In this document: positions 17,760-26,575 of the stretch, piece after piece
Layout of the letters: each line of letters starts with the position of its first letter
Numbering within the stretch: position 1 is the first letter of the stretch
From: an uncultured Polaribacter sp.
Lineage (GTDB): Bacteria; Bacteroidota; Bacteroidia; Flavobacteriales; Flavobacteriaceae
Length of the DNA: 44,837 bases
Reading direction: 5' to 3'
NCBI GenBank assembly: GCA_913020555.1
Contig: CAJWAC010000011.1
Location: 1-44,837 of the forward strand
The notes under the pieces: model-generated
Seen by the model: only the letters and a program-made list of their open reading frames with translations
What the model was told of the DNA's origin: nothing
The model's database searches: none
Position numbers and translations under genes: made by a program

Positions 17760-19112
17760 ATGGAAATATTAATAAAAGCATCTCAATTTATTTTAAGTTT
17801 ATCTCTATTAATTGTTTTGCACGAGTTGGGGCATTTTATCCCTGCAAAACTATTTAAAACTAGAGTAGAAAAGTTTTACTTATTCTTTGATTATAAGTTC
17901 TCTATCTTAAAGAAAAAAGTTGGTGAAACTGTTTATGGTATTGGATGGATTCCCTTAGGAGGTTATGTGAAAATCTCTGGAATGATTGACGAAAGTATGG
18001 ATACAGAGCAAATGAAACAACCTGCACAGCCGTGGGAATTTCGCTCTAAGCCAGCATGGCAGCGTTTAATTATAATGTTGGGTGGTGTTTTTGTGAATTT
18101 TGTATTAGGTATATTTATTTACATAATGCTAATGTGGGCTTATGGAGAAAATTATTTACCTAATCAAAGTGTGAATGCCAAAGATGGTATTTGGGTGCAG
18201 GATTCATTAGCAATGAAAGTTGGTTTGCAAACTGGTGATAAAATTTTAACTGTTGATGGTGAAAAAGTGAAAAAATTTAGTGGTCTTACGCTAGAATTCA
18301 TTAACGGAAATAACTTTCAGATTGAAAGAGACGGGAAAGTTATTGATAAAGAAATTCCAACCGATTTTATCTCACAATTGATGGATCGAGGTAAAGAAGC
18401 CGGTCCTATGGTTTCTATTAGACTTCCTTTTATGATCGGTAAAATTCCTGATAGCTCAAGAAATAAAAACTCAGGAATTCAAGTAAAAGATTTAATAGTA
18501 AAAGTTAATGGACAAGAAAAAAAATATTACGATGAAATTGAAGCTGAATTCTTAAAAAATAAAGGTCAAGAAATTACATTAACCGTAAAAAGAAATAACC
18601 AAAACTTTGACATACCAGTTTCTATTTCTGATAAAGGTAAACTAGAAGTTAATCCTACAAATCTAAAAACTACTGAAATTGCAAAATTAGGTTTTTACGA
18701 TTTAGAAAACATTGAATATTCTTTTGTTGAGGCAATACCGGCTGGATGGAATAAATCCTGGAAAACTTTAACAGATTATGTTAAACAATTAAAGAAAATT
18801 TTTAATCCAAGTACGGGCGCTTACAAAGGTTTAGGAGGTTTTATTTCTATTGGTAGTATTTTCCCTGATGAGTGGAGTGCAGAGTCTTTTTGGACTATTA
18901 CAGCATTCTTATCTATTATGTTAGGTTTTATGAACTTATTACCTATACCAGCTTTAGATGGTGGCCACGTAGTTTTTACACTTTGGGAAATGATAACAGG
19001 TAAAAAACCTGGAGATAAATTTTTAGAATATGCGCAAGTTATCGGCTTCGTGTTACTTTTAGCTTTATTACTTTTTGCAAATGGAAATGATATTTTTAGA
19101 TTGTTTAAGTAA
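17760..19112 (+). CDS. rseP: Site-2 protease RseP
   Basis: An intramembrane zinc metalloprotease that cuts membrane-bound anti-sigma factors and leftover signal peptides. The zinc motif HELGH is at residues 21-25 in the first helix; the third ligand is Asp400 in NLLPIPALDGGH near the C-terminus. Two PDZ-type regions lie between the helices: one around LAMKVGLQTGDKILTVDGE (about 145-200) and a second around GIQVKDLIVKVNGQ (about 240-310). Length 450 and four helices are normal. The gene is alone, with its own -7 box. In Bacteroidota the substrate anti-sigma factors are usually tied to TonB-dependent uptake, but none is encoded here. Confidence 0.95.
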   Translation: MEILIKASQFILSLSLLIVLHELGHFIPAKLFKTRVEKFYLFFDYKFSILKKKVGETVYGIGWIPLGGYVKISGMIDESMDTEQMKQPAQPWEFRSKPAWQRLIIMLGGVFVNFVLGIFIYIMLMWAYGENYLPNQSVNAKDGIWVQDSLAMKVGLQTGDKILTVDGEKVKKFSGLTLEFINGNNFQIERDGKVIDKEIPTDFISQLMDRGKEAGPMVSIRLPFMIGKIPDSSRNKNSGIQVKDLIVKVNGQEKKYYDEIEAEFLKNKGQEITLTVKRNNQNFDIPVSISDKGKLEVNPTNLKTTEIAKLGFYDLENIEYSFVEAIPAGWNKSWKTLTDYVKQLKKIFNPSTGAYKGLGGFISIGSIFPDEWSAESFWTITAFLSIMLGFMNLLPIPALDGGHVVFTLWEMITGKKPGDKFLEYAQVIGFVLLLALLLFANGNDIFRLFK

Positions 19113-19135
19113 ACTAAAATCTTAAAAAGAACGAT

Positions 19136-19271
19136 TTAAAAAACTTACAAAAATGTATCTGTAATTACATTGGTCACAGGCATAGGAATATATTTGAGGA
19201 AACAACCGAGTTATTCCGAACTTCTTCATTTTATGTCTTGATGTTGATTTACATTTGGGGCAAGCTTTCAT
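19136..19271 (-). pseudogene. Small zinc-ribbon gene, apparently frameshifted copy
   Basis: From an ATG at 19271 the minus strand encodes MKACPKCKSTSRHKMKKFGI and continues TRLF. A second frame then gives YSYACDQCNYRYIFVSF, ending at a TAA at 19136-19138. The joined product matches the intact 51-residue gene at 19547-19702 position by position: CPxCKS-SR, then YxCDxCN, then SF. By the printed coordinates the span is 136 bases, not a multiple of three, so the two halves are in different frames and the break lies near 19195-19205. It could be a decayed duplicate or a sequence error in a short A/T run. The four cysteines are all still encoded. Confidence 0.5.
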
Positions 19272-19546
19272 AAATAGATTTATCTTAATATTGGGCAAGA
19301 TAATATAATAATCTCTAATCTTTACCTAAAATTACTTTGCTGATTACAAGGTGGTTTAACCGTTAATAATTGATTGGAATACAAAATATAAAGATTCTAG
19401 TTATCAATTGAATTCCAGAAATTTCAAGGGCCGTATTGTATCTTTCTCAAAGAAGCTTACATAATAAAAAATTCATTGAACTGCTTTAAATTATCAATTA
19501 TTAACTAAACTTACCAAAAAAGTATCAAAATTTAGAGGTTTTCTAT
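19272..19546. other. Gene-free spacer between the two zinc-ribbon genes
   Basis: No reading frame is supported. A short stretch near 19290-19302 (minus strand TCTTGCCCAATATT) faintly resembles the CPxC-coding start of the two neighbouring small genes and could be a third remnant, but the match is too short to call. Confidence 0.3.
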
Positions 19547-19702
19547 TTAGATCTTTAAAGAAAAATTCAAAAAGGAAAACCAAGTATAACTTGTGTTACA
19601 TTTATCACAAATATAACTTCGTGTTCCAGGTATCATTTTTACAATAGTTTTTCTTTTAATCCTAGTTCTGGAATCAGATTTACATCTGGGACAAGACTTC
19701 AT
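19547..19702 (-). CDS. Small zinc-ribbon protein
   Basis: A 51-residue basic protein starting MKSCPRCKSDSRTRIKR, with two CxxC pairs (CPRC at 4-7 and CDKC near 33-36) spaced as in a one-zinc ribbon. An upstream in-frame ATG at 19753 would add 17 hydrophobic residues; I prefer 19702 because the neighbouring degenerate copy starts at the same place in the alignment. Function unknown. Similar tiny ribbons bind nucleic acid or act inside larger complexes, but nothing here shows which. There is no partner gene in the same direction close by. Confidence 0.6.
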   Translation of the reverse strand: MKSCPRCKSDSRTRIKRKTIVKMIPGTRSYICDKCNTSYTWFSFLNFSLKI

Positions 19703-19879
19703 AATTAATTTTTTTACTAATTTATATAAAATTAGACACCAAAACCAACCCATTCTAATTATTAAAGATTTCTTAATAATGCTATATTATTTTTTTTATT
19801 CCATTAATTTTTTTTGTTTCTATTTTTCAATATGAAAATTTACACGTAATGCATTTTAATTGAATTTACATATTTCCAA

Positions 19880-19916
19880 AAAGAAAACCATCTTCTATAA
19901 AATAGAAGATGGTTTT
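19880..19916 (-). terminator. Terminator after bioB
   Basis: A 15-bp stem (AAAACCATCTTCTAT pairing with ATAGAAGATGGTTTT) around a 3-base loop. On the minus strand it is followed by a T-rich tail (TTTTCTTTTT). It is the only strong terminator I see for the minus-strand genes from 30509 down to bioB. Confidence 0.88.
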
Positions 19917-19937
19917 AATTGGTATAATTTAGTAAAA

Positions 19938-21035
19938 CTAGACTTTAACTACTTTCCCTTTTTGCTTGGCAACCTCATTTCTTTCAATTTTGTGCCCAGG
20001 TCTTGTCCATCTTGGTTTTTCTCCCAAACTTTCAAATTGAGAATCTTTTGCCTCTATAGTTTGAGGTTGTACTTTTTTAGTAAAAGGTTTTTGTGGATTT
20101 AACCCTAACAACTTAAACATTTTCATATCCTCATTTACATCAGGGTTTGGAGTTGTCAATAATTTATCTCCAGCAAAAATTGAGTTTGCTCCTGCAAAGA
20201 AACACATTGCCTGTCCTTCTCTACTCATTTGGGTTCTTCCTGCTGATAAACGCACCTGTGTTTCTGGCAATACAATTCTAGTAGTTGCAACCATTCTTAT
20301 CATGTCCCAAATTTCAACTGGTTTTTCACTTTCTAAAGGAGTTCCTTCAACAGCAACCAAAGCATTAATTGGCGTAGACTCTGGCTGTGGATTTAATGTG
20401 GATAAAGCTACCAACATTCCTGCTCTATCTTCTGCAGATTCTCCCATTCCTATAATTCCGCCTGAACAAACAGTCACGTTTGTTTTACGCACATTATCTA
20501 TAGTATCTAATCTATCTTGATAACCTCTTGTTGAAATAACTTCTTTATAATATTCTTCTGACGAATCTAAATTATGATTGTACGCATATAAACCAGCTTC
20601 TGCTAAACGTTGAGCTTGATTTTCAGTAACCATACCCAAAGTACAGCATACTTCCATATCCAACTTGTTGATACCTCTAACCATCTCTAATACTTGGTCA
20701 AATTCTGGACCATCTTTTACATTTCTCCAAGCAGCTCCCATACAAACACGAGAACTCCCAGATGCTTTTGCTCTTAAAGCCTGAGCTTTAACTTGATTTA
20801 CAGACATTAAATCATTGCCTTCAACATTAGTATGATATCTTGCTGCTTGAGGGCAATAACCACAATCTTCCGAACAACCTCCAGTTTTTATAGATAATAA
20901 GGTAGATACTTGTACAACATTTGGATCGTGTTGTTTTCGATGAATAGTTGCTGCATCGTACAACAACTCCATTAGTGGTTTATTATAAATTTCTAATATT
21001 TCTTCTTTCGTCCAATTATGTCTTACTTCGCTCAT
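19938..21035 (-). CDS. bioB: Biotin synthase
   Basis: A radical SAM enzyme that inserts sulfur into dethiobiotin, the last step of biotin synthesis. The cluster-binding motif CSEDCGYC gives Cys54, Cys58 and Cys61. SRVCMGAAWRNV, CCTLGM, YNHNLDSSEEYY, CSGGIIGMGE and RLSAGRTQM are diagnostic for BioB. At 365 residues it is slightly longer than the E. coli enzyme, with a basic C-terminal tail. It lies 41 bases after the giant ATPase gene in the same direction but has its own -7 box at 21058. The other biotin genes are about 11 kb away (bioA, bioF, bioD), which is a split arrangement. Confidence 0.97.
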   Translation of the reverse strand: MSEVRHNWTKEEILEIYNKPLMELLYDAATIHRKQHDPNVVQVSTLLSIKTGGCSEDCGYCPQAARYHTNVEGNDLMSVNQVKAQALRAKASGSSRVCMGAAWRNVKDGPEFDQVLEMVRGINKLDMEVCCTLGMVTENQAQRLAEAGLYAYNHNLDSSEEYYKEVISTRGYQDRLDTIDNVRKTNVTVCSGGIIGMGESAEDRAGMLVALSTLNPQPESTPINALVAVEGTPLESEKPVEIWDMIRMVATTRIVLPETQVRLSAGRTQMSREGQAMCFFAGANSIFAGDKLLTTPNPDVNEDMKMFKLLGLNPQKPFTKKVQPQTIEAKDSQFESLGEKPRWTRPGHKIERNEVAKQKGKVVKV

Positions 21036-21057
21036 AAATAGTGTTTGAATAGTATAT

Positions 21058-21065
21058 CAAAAATA
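21058..21065 (-). promoter_or_regulatory. -7 element upstream of bioB
   Basis: Minus-strand TATTTTTG matches TAnnTTTG and is 22 bases before the bioB start, between the ATPase stop and bioB. It suggests bioB is transcribed on its own even if read-through also occurs. Confidence 0.6.
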
Positions 21066-21076
21066 CATTATTTCGT

Positions 21077-24000
21077 TTATTTCTCTAATCCTTTTCTTAA
21101 AACTTCTTGAATTCCCTCTAAATTTTCACTGAATTGCATCATCTGTTCCAAAACTTGTGCTATTTCACTAGTGCCTCCAAGGCCTTTTAATTTGTTATTT
21201 TTAACAAATGTAGCTTTAATATTTTTCCAACGTTGTTTTTCATCCGAAGTTAACAAATCAGCTAACTCTTTGTACTTTAGTAAATTAGACTCCGCAGCAC
21301 TTGTTAACGTTTGTGATTCGTTTTCATAATGAGACAATAACAATACTTCAAGTTCTTTATTATTCATAATTGGAACAATTTTAGCCACCAATTTATTCAT
21401 ATCTCTATAAGAACCCTGCAATTTAAACGCTGGTTCTAACCTGTTTTGCTCATCCATTGCCGCTGATTTGATATAAGACGCATTTACTTCCATAACCCGA
21501 TCTCTTACGATAATTACCTTTTCTAAAACGGATAAATAATCATTCAACTCTTGTTTTGTGTAATTTCCTTTAAGCTCAGCCCCTTCTCTGTCTCCAGTTT
21601 CTACAATTTTTATCAAATTATAAATATCATCAAAATTAGAATTTGCAATCTGACTTAAAATAGGGTTTGATGTCAATGAGTTTTCTATTAAGCTCATTTT
21701 AAATAACGATTCTGTATCTCCAATAATATCCCCTAAATTATAAATATCGGCCCTATTAGCCAACATATCAGGTATTTGAAACTTATCTCCACTTTCTGTA
21801 TATGGGTTTCCAGCCATAATTACACAGAATTTTTTATCTCTAAAATCATAAGTTTTAGGTTGCCCTTTGTACACTCCTTCAATTTTACGAGTTCCGTCTG
21901 CTAAAGAAATAAATTTTTGTAAAAATTCAGGATTACAGTGCTGAATATCATCCAAATACAACATCACATTATTACCCATTTCAAAAGCTAAATTTAGTTT
22001 CTTCAACTCTTCACGTGCTGCAATGTTATTTGCTGACATTGGATCTACAGAAGTAACATCGTGACCAATTGCCGGGCCATTAATCTTCATAAAAACAAAA
22101 CCAAGTCTGTTTGCTAAATATTCCATTAAGGTAGTTTTACCGTAACCTGGAGGTGAAATTAGCAACAACATTCCCATTCTGTCTGTACGTTTATTGCTGC
22201 CTACGCTTCCTAATTGTTTGGATAAATTATCTCCAAATAAAGGCAAATATACTTGATCTATTAATTGGTTTCTTACAAAAGACGTTAAGACTCTTGGTGC
22301 AAATTCTTCAAGTTTCAAACGCTCTTTAAGATCTTCTGTTACCTGATGTTTTTCTTTTTTATATTGATTGAATTCTACTATTTCAACTGTAGTAAAATGT
22401 GCTAAATTTGCTACAAATTGATGATAGTCAAACAAAAACTCTTGATTTTTGATGGCTGCATGACTTCCTGATAAATTCTTAATAATTTCTGAAGCTTCTA
22501 CATTTACGATATTTATTGCTGATTTATCTTCATACAGAAATAAGCAAACGACCTCATATAAATAATGAACATATTCTTGATATGAAGATTTTACAAATGA
22601 TGAAATCCATTCTATAGCTAAATCAATTTTATAAGACTCATTTTTAATTAACTGAATTTCCGTTCTTAAATTCTGAACATTCTTTTTAATATTGATTACT
22701 TTAATAAATTCTTCAAAGAGTGTAATTGCTTTTTGACTTACTGAAAAAGAGGATTCAATACTTAATTCTTGGAATAAATACGTTGCAATTTCTATTTGAT
22801 TTATTTCTTGATATTCTTTAATATTAAACAACTCATCAGTAAAAATTTGATGTATGGATTTCCCTAAATCTGTGAGTAATTGAAAATGACTCTTACTTTT
22901 TGGAAACACACTTAAAACGGCTGCTGATGCCTTTATCTTATCGCCATAAAACACTCTTTTTTCCTCAGCTAAACAGTGCCAGAATAACTGTGCAAATGCC
23001 CTAATTTTTGGTGAGAATTTCAATAATCCTAAAGCGTTTTCTTTAACAATAAATGTTTTTAAAATTTTAAAAGCATCATTATCATGTACTCCTTTTGTAT
23101 ACCCCTCTGTATAACTTTTAGAAGCTACGTCTTTTACTAATTTTAGCAATTCCTCATCAGTAGAATCGTACAGAGTTTTAATATTATTTTCTTGCGTTAA
23201 TCTGTAAGCTAAATAGGAGGCTCTATATACATTTTCATTCTCAGAAACAAAAGACTGATTCCAATATTTTTCTGATTTCAGTAGGATTTCATTTTCGATT
23301 TCTTGGTAAAAATCTGTTCCTGATAAATGATAGTACAATGATTGATCTTTATAAACAATCGTTAAATCTAATACTTGCTTATTTACCCCAAATTTATGCT
23401 TACCAAGTTTAATTACATTCTCGCCATCTTCGTATAAATCTTGCTTATCTTTTAACTTTCTTGTGGCATCTTCCTTGGCGGTTTTTAAACCGGTTTCAAT
23501 CATTTCTGCCTTTCCACCATCATCTAAATCATACAATTTGGCAATAATATCTCGCAGCTTATTAATCATTAAATCTGATGCGAAATAACCATTAATTTCA
23601 TTTTGAAGCTTAAAACTTTCCGCCTTTTTAACAATTCCATTTAAAATTCTTTTGGCTGCTGTTTCTAAAGCAATCGCTTTTTTATTTCTTGCCTCAATAA
23701 TGCTACTTTTTCTTGCCTGAAAAGCATTATAGACTTCTTCTCTTTTTTCAAGAATATCTGATATAAAAGTATCATAATCTGCAAATCTACCCTCTAAATC
23801 TTCCAATTGAATTGCTACTTTATTAAGCAATTCGTCTGTTTTTTCTGGAGTATTTGCAATATCTAAGTAGTTGACAATACTTTGATCTATCAACTTTATT
23901 TTTGAGGCAAAATCTGCATTTGCTTCTTCAGTACTTAAAGATTTTATTTTATTTTTAATCCCCGCTTTTAACTGATTTATCGTTGAAAAAATTAACGATA

Positions 24001-25954
24001 TCGCATCAATAATTTTTGTAGAATGTGAAGTATCTTCAATCTCTAAATTAGAAACAACATCTATTAGTAATTCCAAATCAGTCACAATTTGATTTACTTC
24101 ATCCTCTAAACCTCTACCTGCAATAACTTTTTGAATATTTTCTAATTCAACTTCTTTTTCTGCTACTCTATTATGATAAGGTAAAAGGGCTTTTTCATCT
24201 AACAAAAAAGTAACACATCTTTGTGAAATTGTATCTGTTTGCTGAGCTAACTCTTTCTCTAGTTTTTCTAAATAAGAAACATCTACATAGCGGACTTCTT
24301 TAAAACCGATGATTTCTCCCCTTAAAGTTCTTAATTTTGATAAAGCTTGCACAAAATCATCAATAGTTTTAAACGAGGCACTTTTTATTTTACTAAAAAA
24401 ACGATTGATTTTCCCAGAAATTTCTTCAGTAATTTTTGTTGCATTTTTACGTAATTCAACTACTTTATCAAATTCATCAATGGCCGCATTTGCAGCTGTA
24501 TTTATGGCTGCTAAAGGAATTGATAATTCGTAGGTATTTGGTTCTTTTATCCAATAATAACTATCAATAACATCTAAAGAAGTTTTAGCAATATCTTCAT
24601 ATAAACCATCGTAATTGTCTTCTTTATTTAAAAGTGTAATTAATACTTGACATTCCGCCATCGCTTTTACAATATCTTTATTTCCAACTTTATATAAGAA
24701 GGAATCTTTGTATTCTGATGGAATTTCTGCACCTTGAATAAATGGTGTTTGCCAAATCTGAATAACGTGATGTCTGGTTTGATCTTCTCCGTCTTTAAAA
24801 TAACAAAGTTCGCCATTTTTTAAGAAGGTAAATCCGTTACAAATAATTGGAGTTTTTACCTCTTGTTCAATTACGTTATAAGACATCAACACATATAATC
24901 CAGTTTTTTCTTGATAAAAAACATAGAAGAAATCTTCGCCATTTTGAGAGACGATTTTATCTTGAAATTTTAAATCTGATAGCTGATTATCAAAGATTTT
25001 AAAAGCACCTGATTGTAAATAATAGCCATTAGAAAAAATGATTCCTTGGTCATTTGGTAATAAAACTGCTGCATCCTTTACAGCATTAATCTTTTTAACT
25101 TCCTGAATTTTATGATTGTACACAAAATAACGTGTACTTTCTTGAAAAGGTTTAATTTCTAAAACAATCAAATTTCCTAAATCTGCAAACCTATATTGCC
25201 CGTCATCTAAAGTTTGATCGGGATGCTCAACGGGTTCATCAAAAATTCCTTTTCCGTCTTCTGTATTGTTTTCAATTTTGATGGTTAAATCACCCCCAAC
25301 AGTTTCTACAAAAACCTTATCTAAAATACCAATGTGAGGATGTTTACCATAAAAATGCATCTCTCTTGAGACTTCTTGCCATTGAAATTCGTGCTGATTT
25401 GGAAAAATATATTCGTGTTCACTTCTATTATTTACGTAAGTTAAACTGCCATCACTAATCAGCCATTTAAAGGTTTTGATATCACTAACACTTTCGCTCA
25501 GTTGAAAAACCATATGTAAATAATTACCAACAATGGCGAACTTACTAAAAATGGTATTTCTGTAATATTTATAGAGATTTGTAAAGTCTGTAATGAAAGT
25601 TTCGTCTAGTAAAGAGTTTAAGTTTTTACTAACAAACTGACTGCCATCATAAGAATAAACACTAAAAACATCATCTAATTTAACTTCAGTTCTTAATCCA
25701 AAATGCACATTATAACCAAAAATACTTAAATCTCCAATGGTAATAATATCTCTTGCAATACAGTTATTTGCTGTATTAATTCTGTTGTTTGCAATTAGTT
25801 TTGTTTCTATGCTCCCAAAAACTTTTGCGCGTTCTTTATTTAGCTTACTAAGCCGATTTTGAAGCGCTTCTTTTTGCTTTTGAAGACGACCTTGAATAAT
25901 TTCGTATGTACCTTCTTCGAGAATTTTATTTTGATTTTTTTCTTCTTTTTGCAT
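21077..25954 (-). CDS. Giant AAA+ ATPase, DUF3686-type ('DNA repair ATPase' family)
   Basis: A 1625-residue soluble protein. The first 450 residues are strand-rich with repeated short blades (for example QYRFADLGNLIVLEIKP, DFFYVFYQEKTGLYVLMSY), consistent with the DUF3686 region. Residues about 480-870 are long charged helices, probably coiled coil. The AAA+ domain is near the C-terminus: Walker A PPGYGKTT with Lys1273, Walker B YLDD at about 1333-1336, sensor-1 AGNPYTESG and the arginine segment LANRADIYNLGD. Databases call the family 'DNA repair ATPase', but gene context (PspA, flotillin) points to membrane remodelling, much as Vps4 acts on ESCRT-III. That role is inference. The start directly follows a REP-like repeat; no promoter box is visible. 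Confidence 0.85.
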   Translation of the reverse strand: MQKEEKNQNKILEEGTYEIIQGRLQKQKEALQNRLSKLNKERAKVFGSIETKLIANNRINTANNCIARDIITIGDLSIFGYNVHFGLRTEVKLDDVFSVYSYDGSQFVSKNLNSLLDETFITDFTNLYKYYRNTIFSKFAIVGNYLHMVFQLSESVSDIKTFKWLISDGSLTYVNNRSEHEYIFPNQHEFQWQEVSREMHFYGKHPHIGILDKVFVETVGGDLTIKIENNTEDGKGIFDEPVEHPDQTLDDGQYRFADLGNLIVLEIKPFQESTRYFVYNHKIQEVKKINAVKDAAVLLPNDQGIIFSNGYYLQSGAFKIFDNQLSDLKFQDKIVSQNGEDFFYVFYQEKTGLYVLMSYNVIEQEVKTPIICNGFTFLKNGELCYFKDGEDQTRHHVIQIWQTPFIQGAEIPSEYKDSFLYKVGNKDIVKAMAECQVLITLLNKEDNYDGLYEDIAKTSLDVIDSYYWIKEPNTYELSIPLAAINTAANAAIDEFDKVVELRKNATKITEEISGKINRFFSKIKSASFKTIDDFVQALSKLRTLRGEIIGFKEVRYVDVSYLEKLEKELAQQTDTISQRCVTFLLDEKALLPYHNRVAEKEVELENIQKVIAGRGLEDEVNQIVTDLELLIDVVSNLEIEDTSHSTKIIDAISLIFSTINQLKAGIKNKIKSLSTEEANADFASKIKLIDQSIVNYLDIANTPEKTDELLNKVAIQLEDLEGRFADYDTFISDILEKREEVYNAFQARKSSIIEARNKKAIALETAAKRILNGIVKKAESFKLQNEINGYFASDLMINKLRDIIAKLYDLDDGGKAEMIETGLKTAKEDATRKLKDKQDLYEDGENVIKLGKHKFGVNKQVLDLTIVYKDQSLYYHLSGTDFYQEIENEILLKSEKYWNQSFVSENENVYRASYLAYRLTQENNIKTLYDSTDEELLKLVKDVASKSYTEGYTKGVHDNDAFKILKTFIVKENALGLLKFSPKIRAFAQLFWHCLAEEKRVFYGDKIKASAAVLSVFPKSKSHFQLLTDLGKSIHQIFTDELFNIKEYQEINQIEIATYLFQELSIESSFSVSQKAITLFEEFIKVINIKKNVQNLRTEIQLIKNESYKIDLAIEWISSFVKSSYQEYVHYLYEVVCLFLYEDKSAINIVNVEASEIIKNLSGSHAAIKNQEFLFDYHQFVANLAHFTTVEIVEFNQYKKEKHQVTEDLKERLKLEEFAPRVLTSFVRNQLIDQVYLPLFGDNLSKQLGSVGSNKRTDRMGMLLLISPPGYGKTTLMEYLANRLGFVFMKINGPAIGHDVTSVDPMSANNIAAREELKKLNLAFEMGNNVMLYLDDIQHCNPEFLQKFISLADGTRKIEGVYKGQPKTYDFRDKKFCVIMAGNPYTESGDKFQIPDMLANRADIYNLGDIIGDTESLFKMSLIENSLTSNPILSQIANSNFDDIYNLIKIVETGDREGAELKGNYTKQELNDYLSVLEKVIIVRDRVMEVNASYIKSAAMDEQNRLEPAFKLQGSYRDMNKLVAKIVPIMNNKELEVLLLSHYENESQTLTSAAESNLLKYKELADLLTSDEKQRWKNIKATFVKNNKLKGLGGTSEIAQVLEQMMQFSENLEGIQEVLRKGLEK

Positions 25955-25971
25955 TTAATTATTCTTCTTTT

Positions 25972-26044
25972 GAAATTTCTCCACAAAGTCGAAATGACAG
26001 CGATTTGTCATATTGAGCGAAAAATAGTGAAGGCGAAATATCTA
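25972..26044. repeat. REP-like palindromic repeat, copy 1 (imperfect)
   Basis: The left arm at 25975-25999 matches the arms of copies 2 and 3 with few changes (TTTCTCCACAAAGTCGAAAT). An inner stem pairs ATGACA (25994-25999) with TGTCAT (26006-26011); the right arm, to about 26044, is degenerate. It lies between the ATPase and GIY-YIG genes. Confidence 0.7.
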
Positions 26045-26050
26045 AAATCA

Positions 26051-26359
26051 CTATATCTTATCATTTAAAAAAATCCAATTTGAATTTTTTGAATTTATTA
26101 AATCTTCCTTCTTTTTCCTACTACATTTCTTCAACTGTTTTTCTCTTTTGATTGCTATATCAATATTTTTATAATGCTCAAAGTAAATTAAATATTTGCA
26201 ATTAGATTTATGTGAAAAATGTTTTGAATTTGCTTCTGGATTAGAATGATAATATAATCTTTCTTCTAAATTATTAGTGACACCAATATAAAGCACAGTT
26301 TTCAGCTTATTCGTTATTAAATAAACATAATAATTATGTGTTCCAATTGTTTTTTTCAC
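26051..26359 (-). CDS. GIY-YIG family endonuclease
   Basis: A 102-residue stand-alone nuclease domain of the UvrC-N/YhbQ-like kind. The hallmark pair of strands is YYVYLITN and VLYIGVTNNLEER, giving YVY...YIG with the catalytic arginine in LEERLYYH. The conserved glutamate region is FEHYKNIDIAIKREKQLK, followed by a basic tail rich in lysine. Nothing else is fused to it. It lies inside an otherwise functionally coherent operon and is flanked on both sides by members of one palindromic repeat family, a setting often seen for these small nucleases in flavobacteria. The substrate is unknown; a link to the flanking hairpins is inference. Confidence 0.9.
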   Translation of the reverse strand: MKKTIGTHNYYVYLITNKLKTVLYIGVTNNLEERLYYHSNPEANSKHFSHKSNCKYLIYFEHYKNIDIAIKREKQLKKCSRKKKEDLINSKNSNWIFLNDKI

Positions 26360-26384
26360 TCATTCAATTGTAAAATTTGTTTTA

Positions 26385-26456
26385 AGATTTCTCCACAAGG
26401 TCGAAATGACAAAGATCATGTCATTTCGAACACAACGCAGTGCTGTTGAGAAATCT
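26385..26456. repeat. REP-like palindromic repeat, copy 2 (full hairpin)
   Basis: A near-complete hairpin. The outer arms AGATTTCTC (26385-26393) and GAGAAATCT (26448-26456) pair. The inner arms TCGAAATGACA (26401-26411) and TGTCATTTCGA (26419-26429) pair perfectly around a 7-base loop. It is on the upstream side of the GIY-YIG gene. Confidence 0.85.
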
Positions 26457-26535
26457 ATAATTTTTGTTTACTCTAATCAGCCTTTTTCTATTTACTTCCA
26501 TTTATCTAAACTCTAATTAAAACTAATTCGTTTTA

Positions 26536-26562
26536 AGATTTCTCCACAAGGTCGAAATGACA
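26536..26562. repeat. REP-like repeat, copy 3 (left arm only)
   Basis: Identical to the left arm of copy 2. Counting preceding bases, 33 bases match exactly between 26379-26411 and 26530-26562. There is no right arm. It ends 13 bases from the stop of the flotillin gene and marks the edge of the inserted segment. Confidence 0.8.
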
Positions 26563-26575
26563 AATATTATGAAAC

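Noticed and set aside
21077..25954. The giant ATPase as a defence-system or SMC-type DNA repair protein
   Set aside because: The coiled coil and 'DNA repair' label suggested it, but the Walker motifs are AAA+ in one C-terminal block rather than split as in SMC, and the neighbours are membrane proteins rather than nucleases.
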